A DNA stretch of 6,782 nucleotides from contig JAGLNY010000121.1 in NCBI GenBank assembly GCA_023139255.1, positions 1 to 6,782 of the forward strand, written 5' to 3'. The stretch is from Spirochaetales bacterium. Lineage in GTDB: Bacteria; Spirochaetota; Spirochaetia; JABMQR01. The first letter of the stretch is position 1. The number at the start of each line of letters is the position of its first letter. The position numbers were made by a program, and so were the translations under genes. The notes below the pieces were generated by a model. That model was not told the DNA's origin, did no database searches, and worked only from the letters and a program-made list of their open reading frames with translations. Below, piece after piece: positions 1-6,314 of the stretch.

Positions 1-8
1 TACTGTTT

Positions 9-24
9 GGACAGATTACTGTCC
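9..24 (-). terminator. possible stem-loop just after the serine protease stop
   Basis: Positions 9-14 (GGACAG) and 19-24 (CTGTCC) form a perfect 6-bp stem around a 4-base loop, extendable by one A-T pair (8/25). It lies 3 bases beyond the stop codon of the minus-strand protease gene. No T tract follows on the minus strand before the window edge, so this may be a 3'-protecting hairpin or a chance structure rather than a true intrinsic terminator. Confidence 0.3.
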
Positions 25-27
25 AGT

Positions 28-1047
28 TTACTCATCCATCAGATCATCTAAAGTTAAAATAATCTCCCAGGAATCAGAATCAGGATACCACTCCAGATGA
101 TATTTATCACCATCCAGGTCCTCTGCCAAAATATGGAGACGCATATCCCATTCAACAAAGATAGGATCATACAGCCAGTCATACAGGCTAGGATCAATTT
201 CTGCGTAATATTCATTATAGAGAATTTCATCGCCCAGAAGATCCTCACCCTGATCCTCAGCTTCAAACATCTCATCGGTGATAACATACAAATACCAGAT
301 ATCAAAACCAGTATTGTTTGTTATCATAAAATAATCAGAGAAATACCCAATGTCCTCAATCCCGGAAATCCTTGACGGCACGTAAGCCTGGCTGCCGGAT
401 ATATAGCGCAGCCAATATATTTCCTCAGCAACTTCTTCTATCGGGATAATAAAATCGAAAGCCCTGGCTTCTGTATAATAGGCCACAACAATACCTACAA
501 CATCCCCATCATTATTTATTACAGGACCACCGCTGTTTCCCCCGTCAAACTTCATGGATACATCATAATAATCCAACCCTTCATCCATAAAATCAGGTTG
601 GTAGGAGTTAATCATTCCGGCAGTAATCTTGAAATTCCCGGTTATGGGGAAGCCGGCCGCCCAAATATCATCAAGTATTTCAGCGCCTTCCGCAAATTCA
701 AGATAAGGATATTGATTGCTGCTGTAAATTTGGAGTACAGCCCAATCCCTTCGTGCATTCCAGTGAATGATCTCCGCCTCATAGGTAGAACCGTTCTGAA
801 GATTGACCCGTATCTGCATATCATATCTGATAGAATCTTCGATTACATGAAAGTTTGTGAGTATCATTCCCGATTCGCTGATAAAAAACCCGGATCCAAA
901 TGAATAAATTTCACTATAATCATCAAGAAGATCAACCCGAACGGTTGTAGAATCCAGAATTTCCCTGATTTCATAATTCTCCAGTGCGGTTAGTGATCCA
1001 AAAGCACATATAAGTATTACGAAGAAAAAAGTTGCTTTTTTTACCAT
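28..1047 (-). CDS. exported trypsin-like serine protease with acidic C-terminal domain
   Basis: This is a 339-residue S1C/HtrA-like serine endopeptidase, probably periplasmic or surface exposed. Residues 1-21 form a signal peptide: Lys-Lys, then a hydrophobic run, with likely cleavage after the Ala of SLTA. The protease domain covers about 30-215 and keeps the full triad: His67 in TNFHVI, Asp101 in RRDWAVLQI and Ser172 in GGNSGGP. The motif FDFIIPIEEV (197-206) matches the strand that closes the HtrA fold. No PDZ domain follows. Instead residues about 237-335 form a strongly acidic region opening with TNNTGFDIWYLYV and ending in WEIILTLDDL, which resembles small beta-domains I recall from spirochaete exported proteins (memory, not a search). 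The ATG is preceded by a good Shine-Dalgarno (GGAAGGGGA). Substrates are unknown. Cys14 lies inside the hydrophobic core without a proper lipobox, so a lipoprotein is unlikely. The family call is firm; the role in envelope protein quality control is inferred. Confidence 0.88.
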   Translation of the reverse strand: MVKKATFFFVILICAFGSLTALENYEIREILDSTTVRVDLLDDYSEIYSFGSGFFISESGMILTNFHVIEDSIRYDMQIRVNLQNGSTYEAEIIHWNARRDWAVLQIYSSNQYPYLEFAEGAEILDDIWAAGFPITGNFKITAGMINSYQPDFMDEGLDYYDVSMKFDGGNSGGPVINNDGDVVGIVVAYYTEARAFDFIIPIEEVAEEIYWLRYISGSQAYVPSRISGIEDIGYFSDYFMITNNTGFDIWYLYVITDEMFEAEDQGEDLLGDEILYNEYYAEIDPSLYDWLYDPIFVEWDMRLHILAEDLDGDKYHLEWYPDSDSWEIILTLDDLMDE

Positions 1048-1083
1048 TATATTATCCCCTTCCAGCCAGTGTATCCTCTTAAC

Positions 1084-1111
1084 AGTTTAAATGACTGCCA
1101 GGTTTTGTCAA
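1084..1111 (-). promoter_or_regulatory. predicted sigma-70-type promoter of the serine protease
   Basis: On the minus strand a perfect -35 TTGACA (1111-1106) is followed after 16 bases by TAAACT (1089-1084, four of six matches to the -10 consensus). Transcription would begin near 1077, giving a leader of about 30 bases that contains the ribosome binding site. AT-rich sequence upstream (1121-1150) could act as an UP element. Assigned by eye. Confidence 0.5.
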
Positions 1112-1122
1112 GATTAGCAACA

Positions 1123-1151
1123 TTTTATTTACGCCATCACGTTTTATTTAC
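1123..1151. repeat. 10-bp direct repeat between divergent promoters
   Basis: TTTTATTTAC occurs at 1123-1132 and again at 1142-1151, a 19-bp period. Both copies sit between the two divergent promoters, upstream of the protease promoter at roughly -46 to -75. They could be paired activator sites or AT-rich UP elements. The function is not shown by the sequence. Confidence 0.45.
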
Positions 1152-1184
1152 TTCGTGCAGTACAACATAAATCTGCCAGACATC

Positions 1185-1213
1185 TTGACAGCCGCCCCCG
1201 GCAATTTTATAGT
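1185..1213 (+). promoter_or_regulatory. strong sigma-70-type promoter directly abutting the lonB-like start codon
   Basis: A perfect -35 TTGACA (1185-1190) is separated by exactly 17 bases from TATAGT (1208-1213, five of six matches to the -10 consensus). The expected transcription start is about 1219-1221, one to three bases before the ATG at 1222, so the transcript would be leaderless or nearly so. The only Shine-Dalgarno-like string (AAGG, 1214-1217) lies just 4 bases from the ATG and would fall upstream of the RNA 5' end. Confidence 0.65.
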
Positions 1214-1221
1214 AAGGCACC

Positions 1222-3294
1222 ATGGCTGATCTACATTTTGACATACATACCCTCTCCTCAGAAGAAGCATCATTCTCTTATGACACCACAAGAGTAGAAC
1301 AATGTAGGGTTTCATCTTTCCATGGTGAGATTATCGGGCAGCCGAGAGCTGTCCAGGCGCTCATGATGGGGCTCAGCATTCCGGGGAAAGGATACAATAT
1401 TTTTGTATCAGGAGAACCCGGAACCGGCAGGATGACTGCAATTCGCATGATTCTCAAAAACCACAACCTTCCAGGCAAACTTCAGGATGTTATGTACATC
1501 AATAATTTTTCCCGTCCGGAAGCTCCTACTCTTGTCCTGCTGCCGGGCGGCCGAGGGCAGGAATTTCAGCAGGCCATGAAAGGGCTTGTGCGCAGGATCA
1601 AAGAAGAACTTATCAATCAGTTGGGTGATACAAAACCTGCTGTTAATTCAGTGCTGCTGGTCACTAATCTTAAAGAGGATTTCCTGAAAATCCGTAACAG
1701 TTTTGCTGACCAGGTTGTTGATGAATATGTACAAAGCATTGAAGAAGACCTAAAAGAGTTTTCTTTTCTTTTTTCCGGAGCTGATGCGGATACAGTACGC
1801 AGTGCACAGTTTTTTCTCCGTTATTCGGTAAACCTCCTTGTTGATAACAGTTCCGGTACCACTGCACCGGTGATATATGAAAATCACCCAACCTTTTCGA
1901 CATTATTCGGTTCAATTGATGACAAAGCTGATACCAGGGATGATAATTACCCTCCTTTTCTTTCCATTCACGGAGGATCTTTTCTTGAAGCATCTGGCGG
2001 GTATCTCATTATTAATATGGTAGATATCCTTAAGGAGGAGGGACTCTGGGATCATATAAAGCGTACCATAAAAACCGGGGCTGTTATTATGCAGAATTCT
2101 TCAGGGTCTAGCCAGAGAAATCCCGGGGGAATACGGCCCGGTCCAATCCCCATTAATCTTAAAATTATTGCCCTGGGTAATGAAGAGCTGTATGACTATC
2201 TCTTTGTAGAAGATGAGGATTTTTATAAACTGTTTAAAATCAATGCTGAGTTTGATTTTTCCATGCCGGCTACAGATGAGAATATTGGTAACTATATCGG
2301 TTTTACAAAGATGATTGTTGAGGATGAACATCTCCTTCCAGTAGAATCCTCAGGTATAGCGGAAATCCTGCGATACGGCTCTTTTCTTGTTGAACAAAGA
2401 GATGAGCTGAGTACTCAATTCTCCCTGATAGCGGATCTGCTCCGTGAATCTCACTACTGGGCGGAAACACTGAAAACTGACACTATTACGGGGAATATTG
2501 TTAAGCATGCACTGAAAGAACGGGACTATTTGGCAAATCTTCCTGAATCAAAAATTATTGACCAGATATTATCCGGTGAAATGTTACTTCATCTCAAGGG
2601 ATCAAAAATCGGAATGTTGAATGCCCTGGCAGTTTTGGATCGGGGGACATATAGTTTCGGAATTCCTGCAGTTATTTCTGCTACTGTAGCACCGGGAACA
2701 GAGGGTATCGTAAATATTGAGCATGAAGCCGGTCTTTCCGGAGAAATTCACGATAAAGGTCTGCTGATTCTGGAGGGATATCTGAGAAAGATGTATGCCC
2801 GGAATTTTCCTCTTTCAATATATTCAGGTATCTGTTTTGAGCAGTCTTATGCGGAAATCGACGGAGATTCAGCCTCATCCAGTGAACTGTATGCACTACT
2901 ATCCTCTATCGGGAATATCCCTATCCGGCAGGATGTTGCTGTAACTGGATCAGTTAACCAGATGGGTGAGATTCAGCCTGTCGGCGGGATCAATGAGAAA
3001 ATTACCGGCTTTTTCTCCATTTGCAGCCGCAGCGGCCTTACCGGAAAACAGGGTGTGATTATCCCGAAACTCAATATTAAAAATCTGCTGCTTCCCGATT
3101 ATGTCATAGATGCAATGAAAGAGAAAAAATTCCACATCTACCCGATTGAAAATATTGATGAAGGAATGCAGGTTCTTTCCTCCCGCCCTTCCGGAATTCG
3201 GAATACAAAGGGGATTTTCCCGCCAAACACCGTTAATCGTCTCATTGAAGAAAAATTGAAAAAATTATACGAGATTTCACGTCAGCAAAATTAA
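1222..3294 (+). CDS. LonB-like ATP-dependent protease (AAA_32 / Lon C-terminal family)
   Basis: This is a 690-residue cytoplasmic AAA+ protease with a C-terminal Lon-type serine-lysine proteolytic domain. The N-terminal region leads into IIGQPRAVQAL (37-47) and a P-loop GEPGTGRMT (64-72). The Walker B region is GGYLIIN (259-265) and a sensor-like IIALGN follows near 315. The lid region includes STQFSLIADLLRESHYW (about 398-414). The proteolytic domain covers about 480-660, with catalytic Ser550 in DGDSASSSEL and Lys593 in GGINEK, the same 43-residue spacing as Ser679/Lys722 of E. coli Lon. Relatives of this type, as I remember them, often have about 780-820 residues with a long coiled coil after the P-loop; here that part is shortened. 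The P-loop carries Arg70 where Lys is classical, and Asn265 takes the Walker B Asp position. The ATG fits the family N-terminus; the next Met residues would delete conserved sequence. It has no typical ribosome binding site and is probably leaderless. The family is certain; substrates are unknown. Confidence 0.92.
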   Translation: MADLHFDIHTLSSEEASFSYDTTRVEQCRVSSFHGEIIGQPRAVQALMMGLSIPGKGYNIFVSGEPGTGRMTAIRMILKNHNLPGKLQDVMYINNFSRPEAPTLVLLPGGRGQEFQQAMKGLVRRIKEELINQLGDTKPAVNSVLLVTNLKEDFLKIRNSFADQVVDEYVQSIEEDLKEFSFLFSGADADTVRSAQFFLRYSVNLLVDNSSGTTAPVIYENHPTFSTLFGSIDDKADTRDDNYPPFLSIHGGSFLEASGGYLIINMVDILKEEGLWDHIKRTIKTGAVIMQNSSGSSQRNPGGIRPGPIPINLKIIALGNEELYDYLFVEDEDFYKLFKINAEFDFSMPATDENIGNYIGFTKMIVEDEHLLPVESSGIAEILRYGSFLVEQRDELSTQFSLIADLLRESHYWAETLKTDTITGNIVKHALKERDYLANLPESKIIDQILSGEMLLHLKGSKIGMLNALAVLDRGTYSFGIPAVISATVAPGTEGIVNIEHEAGLSGEIHDKGLLILEGYLRKMYARNFPLSIYSGICFEQSYAEIDGDSASSSELYALLSSIGNIPIRQDVAVTGSVNQMGEIQPVGGINEKITGFFSICSRSGLTGKQGVIIPKLNIKNLLLPDYVIDAMKEKKFHIYPIENIDEGMQVLSSRPSGIRNTKGIFPPNTVNRLIEEKLKKLYEISRQQN

Positions 3295-3297
3295 TTC

Positions 3298-3326
3298 TTG
3301 ACAATTTGAGAATACATTACTATTTT
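3298..3326 (+). promoter_or_regulatory. predicted sigma-70-type promoter of the glutaredoxin gene
   Basis: TTGACA (3298-3303) begins three bases after the stop codon of the lonB-like gene. It is followed after exactly 17 bases by TATTTT (3321-3326). Initiation would be near 3333, leaving a short leader with AAGGAGG (3346-3352) six bases before the ATG. This argues that the glutaredoxin gene is transcribed on its own, with or without read-through from the upstream gene. Confidence 0.6.
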
Positions 3327-3339
3327 ACTAATGTATTCT
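3309..3339. promoter_or_regulatory. candidate operator: perfect 11-bp inverted repeat around the -10 box
   Basis: AGAATACATTA (3309-3319) and its exact reverse complement TAATGTATTCT (3329-3339) flank a 9-base centre (3320-3328) that contains the -10 hexamer. A dimeric repressor bound here would block RNA polymerase directly. The predicted RNA start (about 3333) lies within the right arm, so the promoter's own transcript could not form the hairpin, which favours a DNA site. The alternative is a weak AT-rich hairpin ending the lonB-like transcript, but no T tract follows. The regulator is unknown. Confidence 0.55.
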
Positions 3340-3358
3340 ATTATTAAGGAGGCTTGGA

Positions 3359-3589
3359 ATGGCAGTAAAAATTTATACAACCCCTTCATGCGGGTATTGC
3401 AATATTGCAAAAGATTGGCTTAGAAAAAAGAATGTACCTTTTACCGAATATAATGTAGCTGTTGATATGGCAAAAGCTCAAGAGATGGTTAAAAAATCCG
3501 GACAGATGGGTGTCCCGGTACTTGATGTAAACGGAAAACTTATTATCGGTTTCAACCAGTCTGCAATTGAGAGTGCACTAAAAAGATAG
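3359..3589 (+). CDS. small glutaredoxin-like thiol oxidoreductase (YruB/NrdH type)
   Basis: This 76-residue single-domain thioredoxin-fold protein belongs to the glutaredoxin-like YruB/Uxx-star type. The active site is Cys11-Gly-Tyr-Cys14 in TTPSCGYC, after the first strand VKIYTT. The cis-proline loop is GVPVLDVNG (Pro53), followed by IIGFNQSAIESAL, the usual end of the fold. The length is normal for the family. It should act in the cytoplasm on disulfides or mixed disulfides. The electron donor (glutathione, thioredoxin reductase or other) cannot be told from the sequence. AAGGAGG six bases before the ATG gives a strong, unambiguous start. The gene has its own promoter with an operator-like inverted repeat, and its last two codons and stop lie inside the terminator stem. 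No selenocysteine codon is present. The fold and active site are certain; the physiological partner is unknown. Confidence 0.93.
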   Translation: MAVKIYTTPSCGYCNIAKDWLRKKNVPFTEYNVAVDMAKAQEMVKKSGQMGVPVLDVNGKLIIGFNQSAIESALKR

Positions 3590-3630
3590 GTTCTTTCAAA
3601 AATAATTTTTGAAAGAACCTATCTTTTTTT
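3580..3630 (+). terminator. long perfect intrinsic terminator, probably bidirectional
   Basis: Positions 3580-3602 pair perfectly with 3606-3628 (23 bp) around a TAA loop, and seven T residues (3624-3630) close the structure. The left arm includes the last two codons and the TAG stop of the glutaredoxin gene. Read on the minus strand the stem also ends in five T residues (3584-3580), so it can serve the convergent pspF-rsmI-trmH operon arriving from the right. Confidence 0.88.
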
Positions 3631-3631
3631 A

Positions 3632-3692
3632 GAAGTTTCCGATTGTATGTCTCTATATTAGAATAAATTATATACATACCATCGAAAACTTC
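3632..3692. repeat. 61-bp imperfect inverted repeat in the convergent intergenic region
   Basis: The arms at 3632-3650 and 3674-3692 are 19 bases long and match in reverse complement at 17 positions, with a 23-base AT-rich centre. On the minus-strand RNA one of the two mismatches becomes a G-U pair, so folding is better as part of the trmH 3' region than on the plus strand. No T tract adjoins it on the proper side, so it is not an ordinary terminator. It could be a 3'-end-stabilising hairpin, a small RNA or a remnant of a miniature repeat. Confidence 0.6.
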
Positions 3693-3748
3693 AAATCCAT
3701 GTTACATTGTTAGCAAGGTCAATATACATAAAAATAAAAAGCTGCAAA

Positions 3749-4549
3749 TCATCTTTTCAGAAGCTCCTCTACCCACCGCTGCATCAGAATGCCGAAAGCA
3801 ACCGAGACATTCAGTGAGCCTTTAGCGCCGAATGTGGGGATACTTACCCTTCCCAGGCTGTTATCCGCAGCAAGAAGCCCTTCAGGGCTGACTCCCAGTT
3901 CCTCCGAACCAACAATTACTGTTCCGGAATCCGGAAATTGAAAAGAGTTGATATCAACGCCGCCTGTCTCGAGGGCAAATACCGGGCCCAACCTCCGTCC
4001 CTCCAGACTGGTAACATCGGTAATTTCCCATGGAAGGACATCAATACAGCCGCGTGAGGTTCTGACAGCCCGTTTATGATCCGGGCTTGCAGTATCAGAA
4101 GACAACAGAATGCTGTCGCAGCAAAATGATTCTGCAGCACGAAATACTGCTCCCACATTAAACGGAGAACGGATATGATCCAGATATGGACGTATGGGCA
4201 GTTTTAAACGGTTCTTTTTTGACAAAGCTGTTCCATCAGCATCATAAAAATCCCAGTCAGCCGCAGAGATTCCGAGCAAATTTATGAGAAAATAGTAAAT
4301 ATCATCACAGAACCAGACCATTTCCTGATCCGGTACAGAATGGAGCAGGGATTTTTTTTCGGTAATATACCCGGCATCACTGTTCCCGGGCAAGTCTGTT
4401 TCCAGGATTATTTCCAGTAGTCCTTCCAGATAGTTCATATCCACCATCTTTCCCGATGCAAAGCTTCTGCCCAATTCCCGAAAAACGTTTGCACATTTCC
4501 TTAATCGGGTTGATGGTTTCAAGGTGCCTATTTTCCGCAGTGTTATCAC
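3749..4549 (-). CDS. TrmH/SpoU-family RNA 2'-O-ribose methyltransferase
   Basis: This 266-residue SPOUT-class, SAM-dependent RNA ribose methyltransferase has its C-terminal catalytic half at about 118-260. Motif 1 is RSPFNVGAVFRAAE (Asn130, Arg136), motif 2 is TVIVGSEELGVS (210-221) and motif 3 is RVSIPTFGAKGSLNVSVA (234-251), the trefoil-knot SAM pocket. Residues 1-115 look helical and are not the usual L30e-like RNA-binding domain of RlmB, so the substrate (tRNA Gm18, 23S rRNA or another) cannot be assigned. The start is GTG at 4549-4547, overlapping the rsmI TGA as GTGA. A clear AGGGGAG stands 8 bases upstream, so translation is probably coupled to rsmI. It is the last gene of the pspF-rsmI-trmH operon and probably ends at the shared terminator near 3580-3628. 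The family is certain; the target base is unknown. Confidence 0.9.
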   Translation of the reverse strand: MITLRKIGTLKPSTRLRKCANVFRELGRSFASGKMVDMNYLEGLLEIILETDLPGNSDAGYITEKKSLLHSVPDQEMVWFCDDIYYFLINLLGISAADWDFYDADGTALSKKNRLKLPIRPYLDHIRSPFNVGAVFRAAESFCCDSILLSSDTASPDHKRAVRTSRGCIDVLPWEITDVTSLEGRRLGPVFALETGGVDINSFQFPDSGTVIVGSEELGVSPEGLLAADNSLGRVSIPTFGAKGSLNVSVAFGILMQRWVEELLKR

Positions 4550-5280
4550 CGGCCAGGCTCCCCTTTTGAAGGATTTCCTTTTGAAGAATTTTCCGAACTT
4601 TTTTTCTTGTCTGCAGGAGAAACCAGAAGGGTAAATTCTCCCTTAATGGATTGTCGCTGAGAGTAATTCTCATACAAGCCCAATGCGCTGTCCTCAATAA
4701 TCTCCTCATACATTTTCGTTAGCTCCCTACCGACAATTGTTCTCCTTTCGGGGGCCAGGTCAGCAAGTGCTTCCAGCAGCTTCACAATACGGTAAGGGGA
4801 TTCGTAGAGAACAAAGGCCTCGTTTCTCTCAAGCAGCTGCTGAAGACGGTTTTTTCTCCTTCCGGATTTAGGGCTGAGAAACCCGTCGAAAACAATAGTA
4901 CTCCCGGTATACCCCGCCACACTGCAGATTGCAGATAGTGCTGAGACACCAGGTACTGGAATTACCGTAAATCCGGCATCACGGACTGCGTGCACCAGCC
5001 TGGTTCCCGGATCGCTTATCCCGGGGGTACCGGCATCACTGACATAGGCTATATCTTTCTCTTCCTCAAGGAGCATAATAATACCTTTTGCTGACTGCTC
5101 CTCGTTTTTGGCATGACAGGCGATAACCCGGGTGCTTATTCCAAGATGATTCAGTAGTTTTTTGGTATGTCTGGTATCTTCACAGGCAATAACATCAACC
5201 TCTTTCAGGATGCGAATTGCCCGTAATGTAATATCTTCAAGATTGCCGATCGGCGTTGCCACCATAAACAAATTACTCAT
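4546..5280 (-). CDS. rsmI: 16S rRNA (cytidine-1402 2'-O)-methyltransferase RsmI
   Basis: RsmI methylates the ribose of C1402 in the 16S rRNA decoding centre, using SAM. The 244-residue protein shows the tetrapyrrole-methylase-like fold with the family signatures in order: VATPIGNLEDITLRA (7-21), CEDTRHTKKLL (33-43), YVSDAGTPGISDPG (79-92), PVPGVSALSAI (108-118), then FDGFLSPKSGRRKNRL, VLYESPYRIVKLL, GRELTKMYEE and KGEFTLLV. It is shorter than E. coli RsmI (286 residues, from memory): after KGEFTLLV only a polar Lys/Ser/Gly-rich tail remains in place of the small C-terminal domain. The ATG at 5280 overlaps the pspF TGA (ATGA), with AAGGAG 11 bases upstream inside pspF. The stop overlaps the following SpoU gene. 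No separate promoter is seen, so expression probably depends on pspF transcription. Confidence 0.96.
   Translation of the reverse strand: MSNLFMVATPIGNLEDITLRAIRILKEVDVIACEDTRHTKKLLNHLGISTRVIACHAKNEEQSAKGIIMLLEEEKDIAYVSDAGTPGISDPGTRLVHAVRDAGFTVIPVPGVSALSAICSVAGYTGSTIVFDGFLSPKSGRRKNRLQQLLERNEAFVLYESPYRIVKLLEALADLAPERRTIVGRELTKMYEEIIEDSALGLYENYSQRQSIKGEFTLLVSPADKKKSSENSSKGNPSKGEPGR
4558..4564 (-). promoter_or_regulatory. ribosome binding site deciding the GTG start of the SpoU gene
   Basis: AGGGGAG on the minus strand lies inside the end of rsmI, 8 bases before the GTG at 4549. It supports that non-ATG start over the downstream ATG codons at residues 35 and 38, which would remove N-terminal sequence and break the overlap with rsmI. 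Confidence 0.65.
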
Positions 5281-6293
5281 TTCCGGAGCTTCTCCTTATA
5301 CTTTCTGTACAATCCCCTGAACTGATCATAGGTCAGCCCCAGTTTAGCTGCAGCTTCCTTCTGGCTGCCGTCACATATATCCAGTGCACGCTGCAAAAAA
5401 GATATTCCCAGCATCTCCCCAGCCTCTGAATACTTGTCCAGCGAAATAGAATCAAAGAGTTCACCAAAGGAACCCTGGGTCTCTTCTGCTCCGGAATCCT
5501 TTTTTATATAGGGATTCTCAAACGGGTTAAGGGAAATTTCCTCAATTAATGAATTTCTGGTACGATAGACTGCCCTTTCAACAGTATTTTTCAATTCCCT
5601 GACATTTCCCGGCCAATCATAGGACAACATAGCCTCTACAACATCACCACTAAACTCCGGTATCTCATCCCGGCCAAGTTCATAGGCCATCCGGGATGCA
5701 AAATGCTGTGCCAGCAGAATAATATCTTCCCCTCTTGCCCGAAGCGGGGGAATAAAAAGAACTTCAAAAGAGAGTCGGTCCAGAAGATCCTGCTTGAATT
5801 TGTGTTCCCTGCATAAAGCCGGCAAATCTGCATTCGTTGCCCCGACAATCCTCACATCCACCTCAAACGTCCGTGAACTCCCTACACGCTCAAAAGTCCC
5901 GTACTCAACCACCCGGAGAATTTTCTCCTGTACTTCCAGTGGTATCAGGCCTATCTCATCAAGAAACAGGGTCCCGCCACTTGCTTCCTCAAAACGACCT
6001 TTTCTCGCTTTGGTCGCACCGGTGAACGCACCTGCCTCATGCCCGAACAATTCGGTCTCTATCAAACTTGGTGGTAATGCCGCACAGTTCATCGTGATAA
6101 AGGACTCTTGCCATCTGCCGGAGAGAAAATGGAGCCTGGAAGCAGCCATCTCTTTACCGCTGCCCCTCTCCCCTATAACAAGTACAGAACGGTCAACCAC
6201 TGCCGCCCTGCTGATCTGCTGCTGAAAATCCAGAAAAACTTCAGAATCTCCTAATGTCTCATTCAGTTTTCTTTCAGGATTATTTAGTTCCAT
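5277..6293 (-). CDS. pspF: PspF-type sigma-54 transcription activator
   Basis: This 338-residue bacterial enhancer-binding protein is built like E. coli PspF: an AAA+ domain starts almost at the N-terminus, with no receiver or GAF regulatory domain. Visible motifs are Walker A GERGSGKE (41-48), the sigma-54 contact loop GAFTGA (88-93), Walker B GGTLFLDEI (106-114), sensor GATNADLPAL, the arginine-finger region DLLDRLSFEV and WPGNVRELKNTVERAVYR. A Fis-like helix-turn-helix lies at the end (GSQKEAAAKLGLTYDQFRGLYR). An upstream in-frame TTG (6308) is possible, but the GGAGG at 6306-6302 sits 8 bases before the ATG at 6293, so ATG is the start. The gene is divergent from pspA, whose sigma-54 promoter it should activate. 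PspA would restrain it by binding the AAA+ domain, as known in enterobacteria. It heads a coupled operon with rsmI and a SpoU methyltransferase, which is not the classical psp arrangement. Confidence 0.95.
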   Translation of the reverse strand: MELNNPERKLNETLGDSEVFLDFQQQISRAAVVDRSVLVIGERGSGKEMAASRLHFLSGRWQESFITMNCAALPPSLIETELFGHEAGAFTGATKARKGRFEEASGGTLFLDEIGLIPLEVQEKILRVVEYGTFERVGSSRTFEVDVRIVGATNADLPALCREHKFKQDLLDRLSFEVLFIPPLRARGEDIILLAQHFASRMAYELGRDEIPEFSGDVVEAMLSYDWPGNVRELKNTVERAVYRTRNSLIEEISLNPFENPYIKKDSGAEETQGSFGELFDSISLDKYSEAGEMLGISFLQRALDICDGSQKEAAAKLGLTYDQFRGLYRKYKEKLRK

Positions 6294-6301
6294 GTACCAG
6301 A

Positions 6302-6306
6302 CCTCC
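6302..6306 (-). promoter_or_regulatory. ribosome binding site deciding the pspF start
   Basis: GGAGG on the minus strand lies 8 bases before ATG 6293-6291. It overlaps the alternative TTG codon at 6308-6306, which therefore has no room for its own Shine-Dalgarno and is part of the leader. Confidence 0.8.
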
Positions 6307-6314
6307 AAAAGTTT

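Noticed and set aside
985..1047. Lipoprotein signal on the serine protease (Cys14)
   Set aside because: The cysteine lies within the hydrophobic core and is preceded by Leu-Ile, not a small residue; a signal peptidase I site after SLTA is more plausible.
1670..1993. 107-codon minus-strand frame
   Set aside because: Antisense to the LonB-like protease, with no motif and no initiation signals.
3309..3339. Inverted repeat read as the intrinsic terminator of the LonB-like gene
   Set aside because: The stem is AT-rich with a 9-base loop and no T tract after it, and it overlaps a well-formed promoter, so an operator is the better reading, though not proven.
4377..4709. 110-codon minus-strand frame spanning the rsmI/SpoU junction
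   Set aside because: It overlaps two well-supported coding regions in another frame, and its composition (Arg, Leu, Trp rich) is typical of a shadow frame.
5794..6225. 143-codon open frame on the plus strand
   Set aside because: It lies entirely antisense to the conserved AAA+ core of pspF, has no ribosome binding site or recognisable motif, and is explained by the codon pattern of the real gene.
6294..6308. In-frame TTG start extending PspF by five residues
   Set aside because: The TTG overlaps the strong GGAGG that serves the ATG at 6293, and it has no ribosome binding site of its own.
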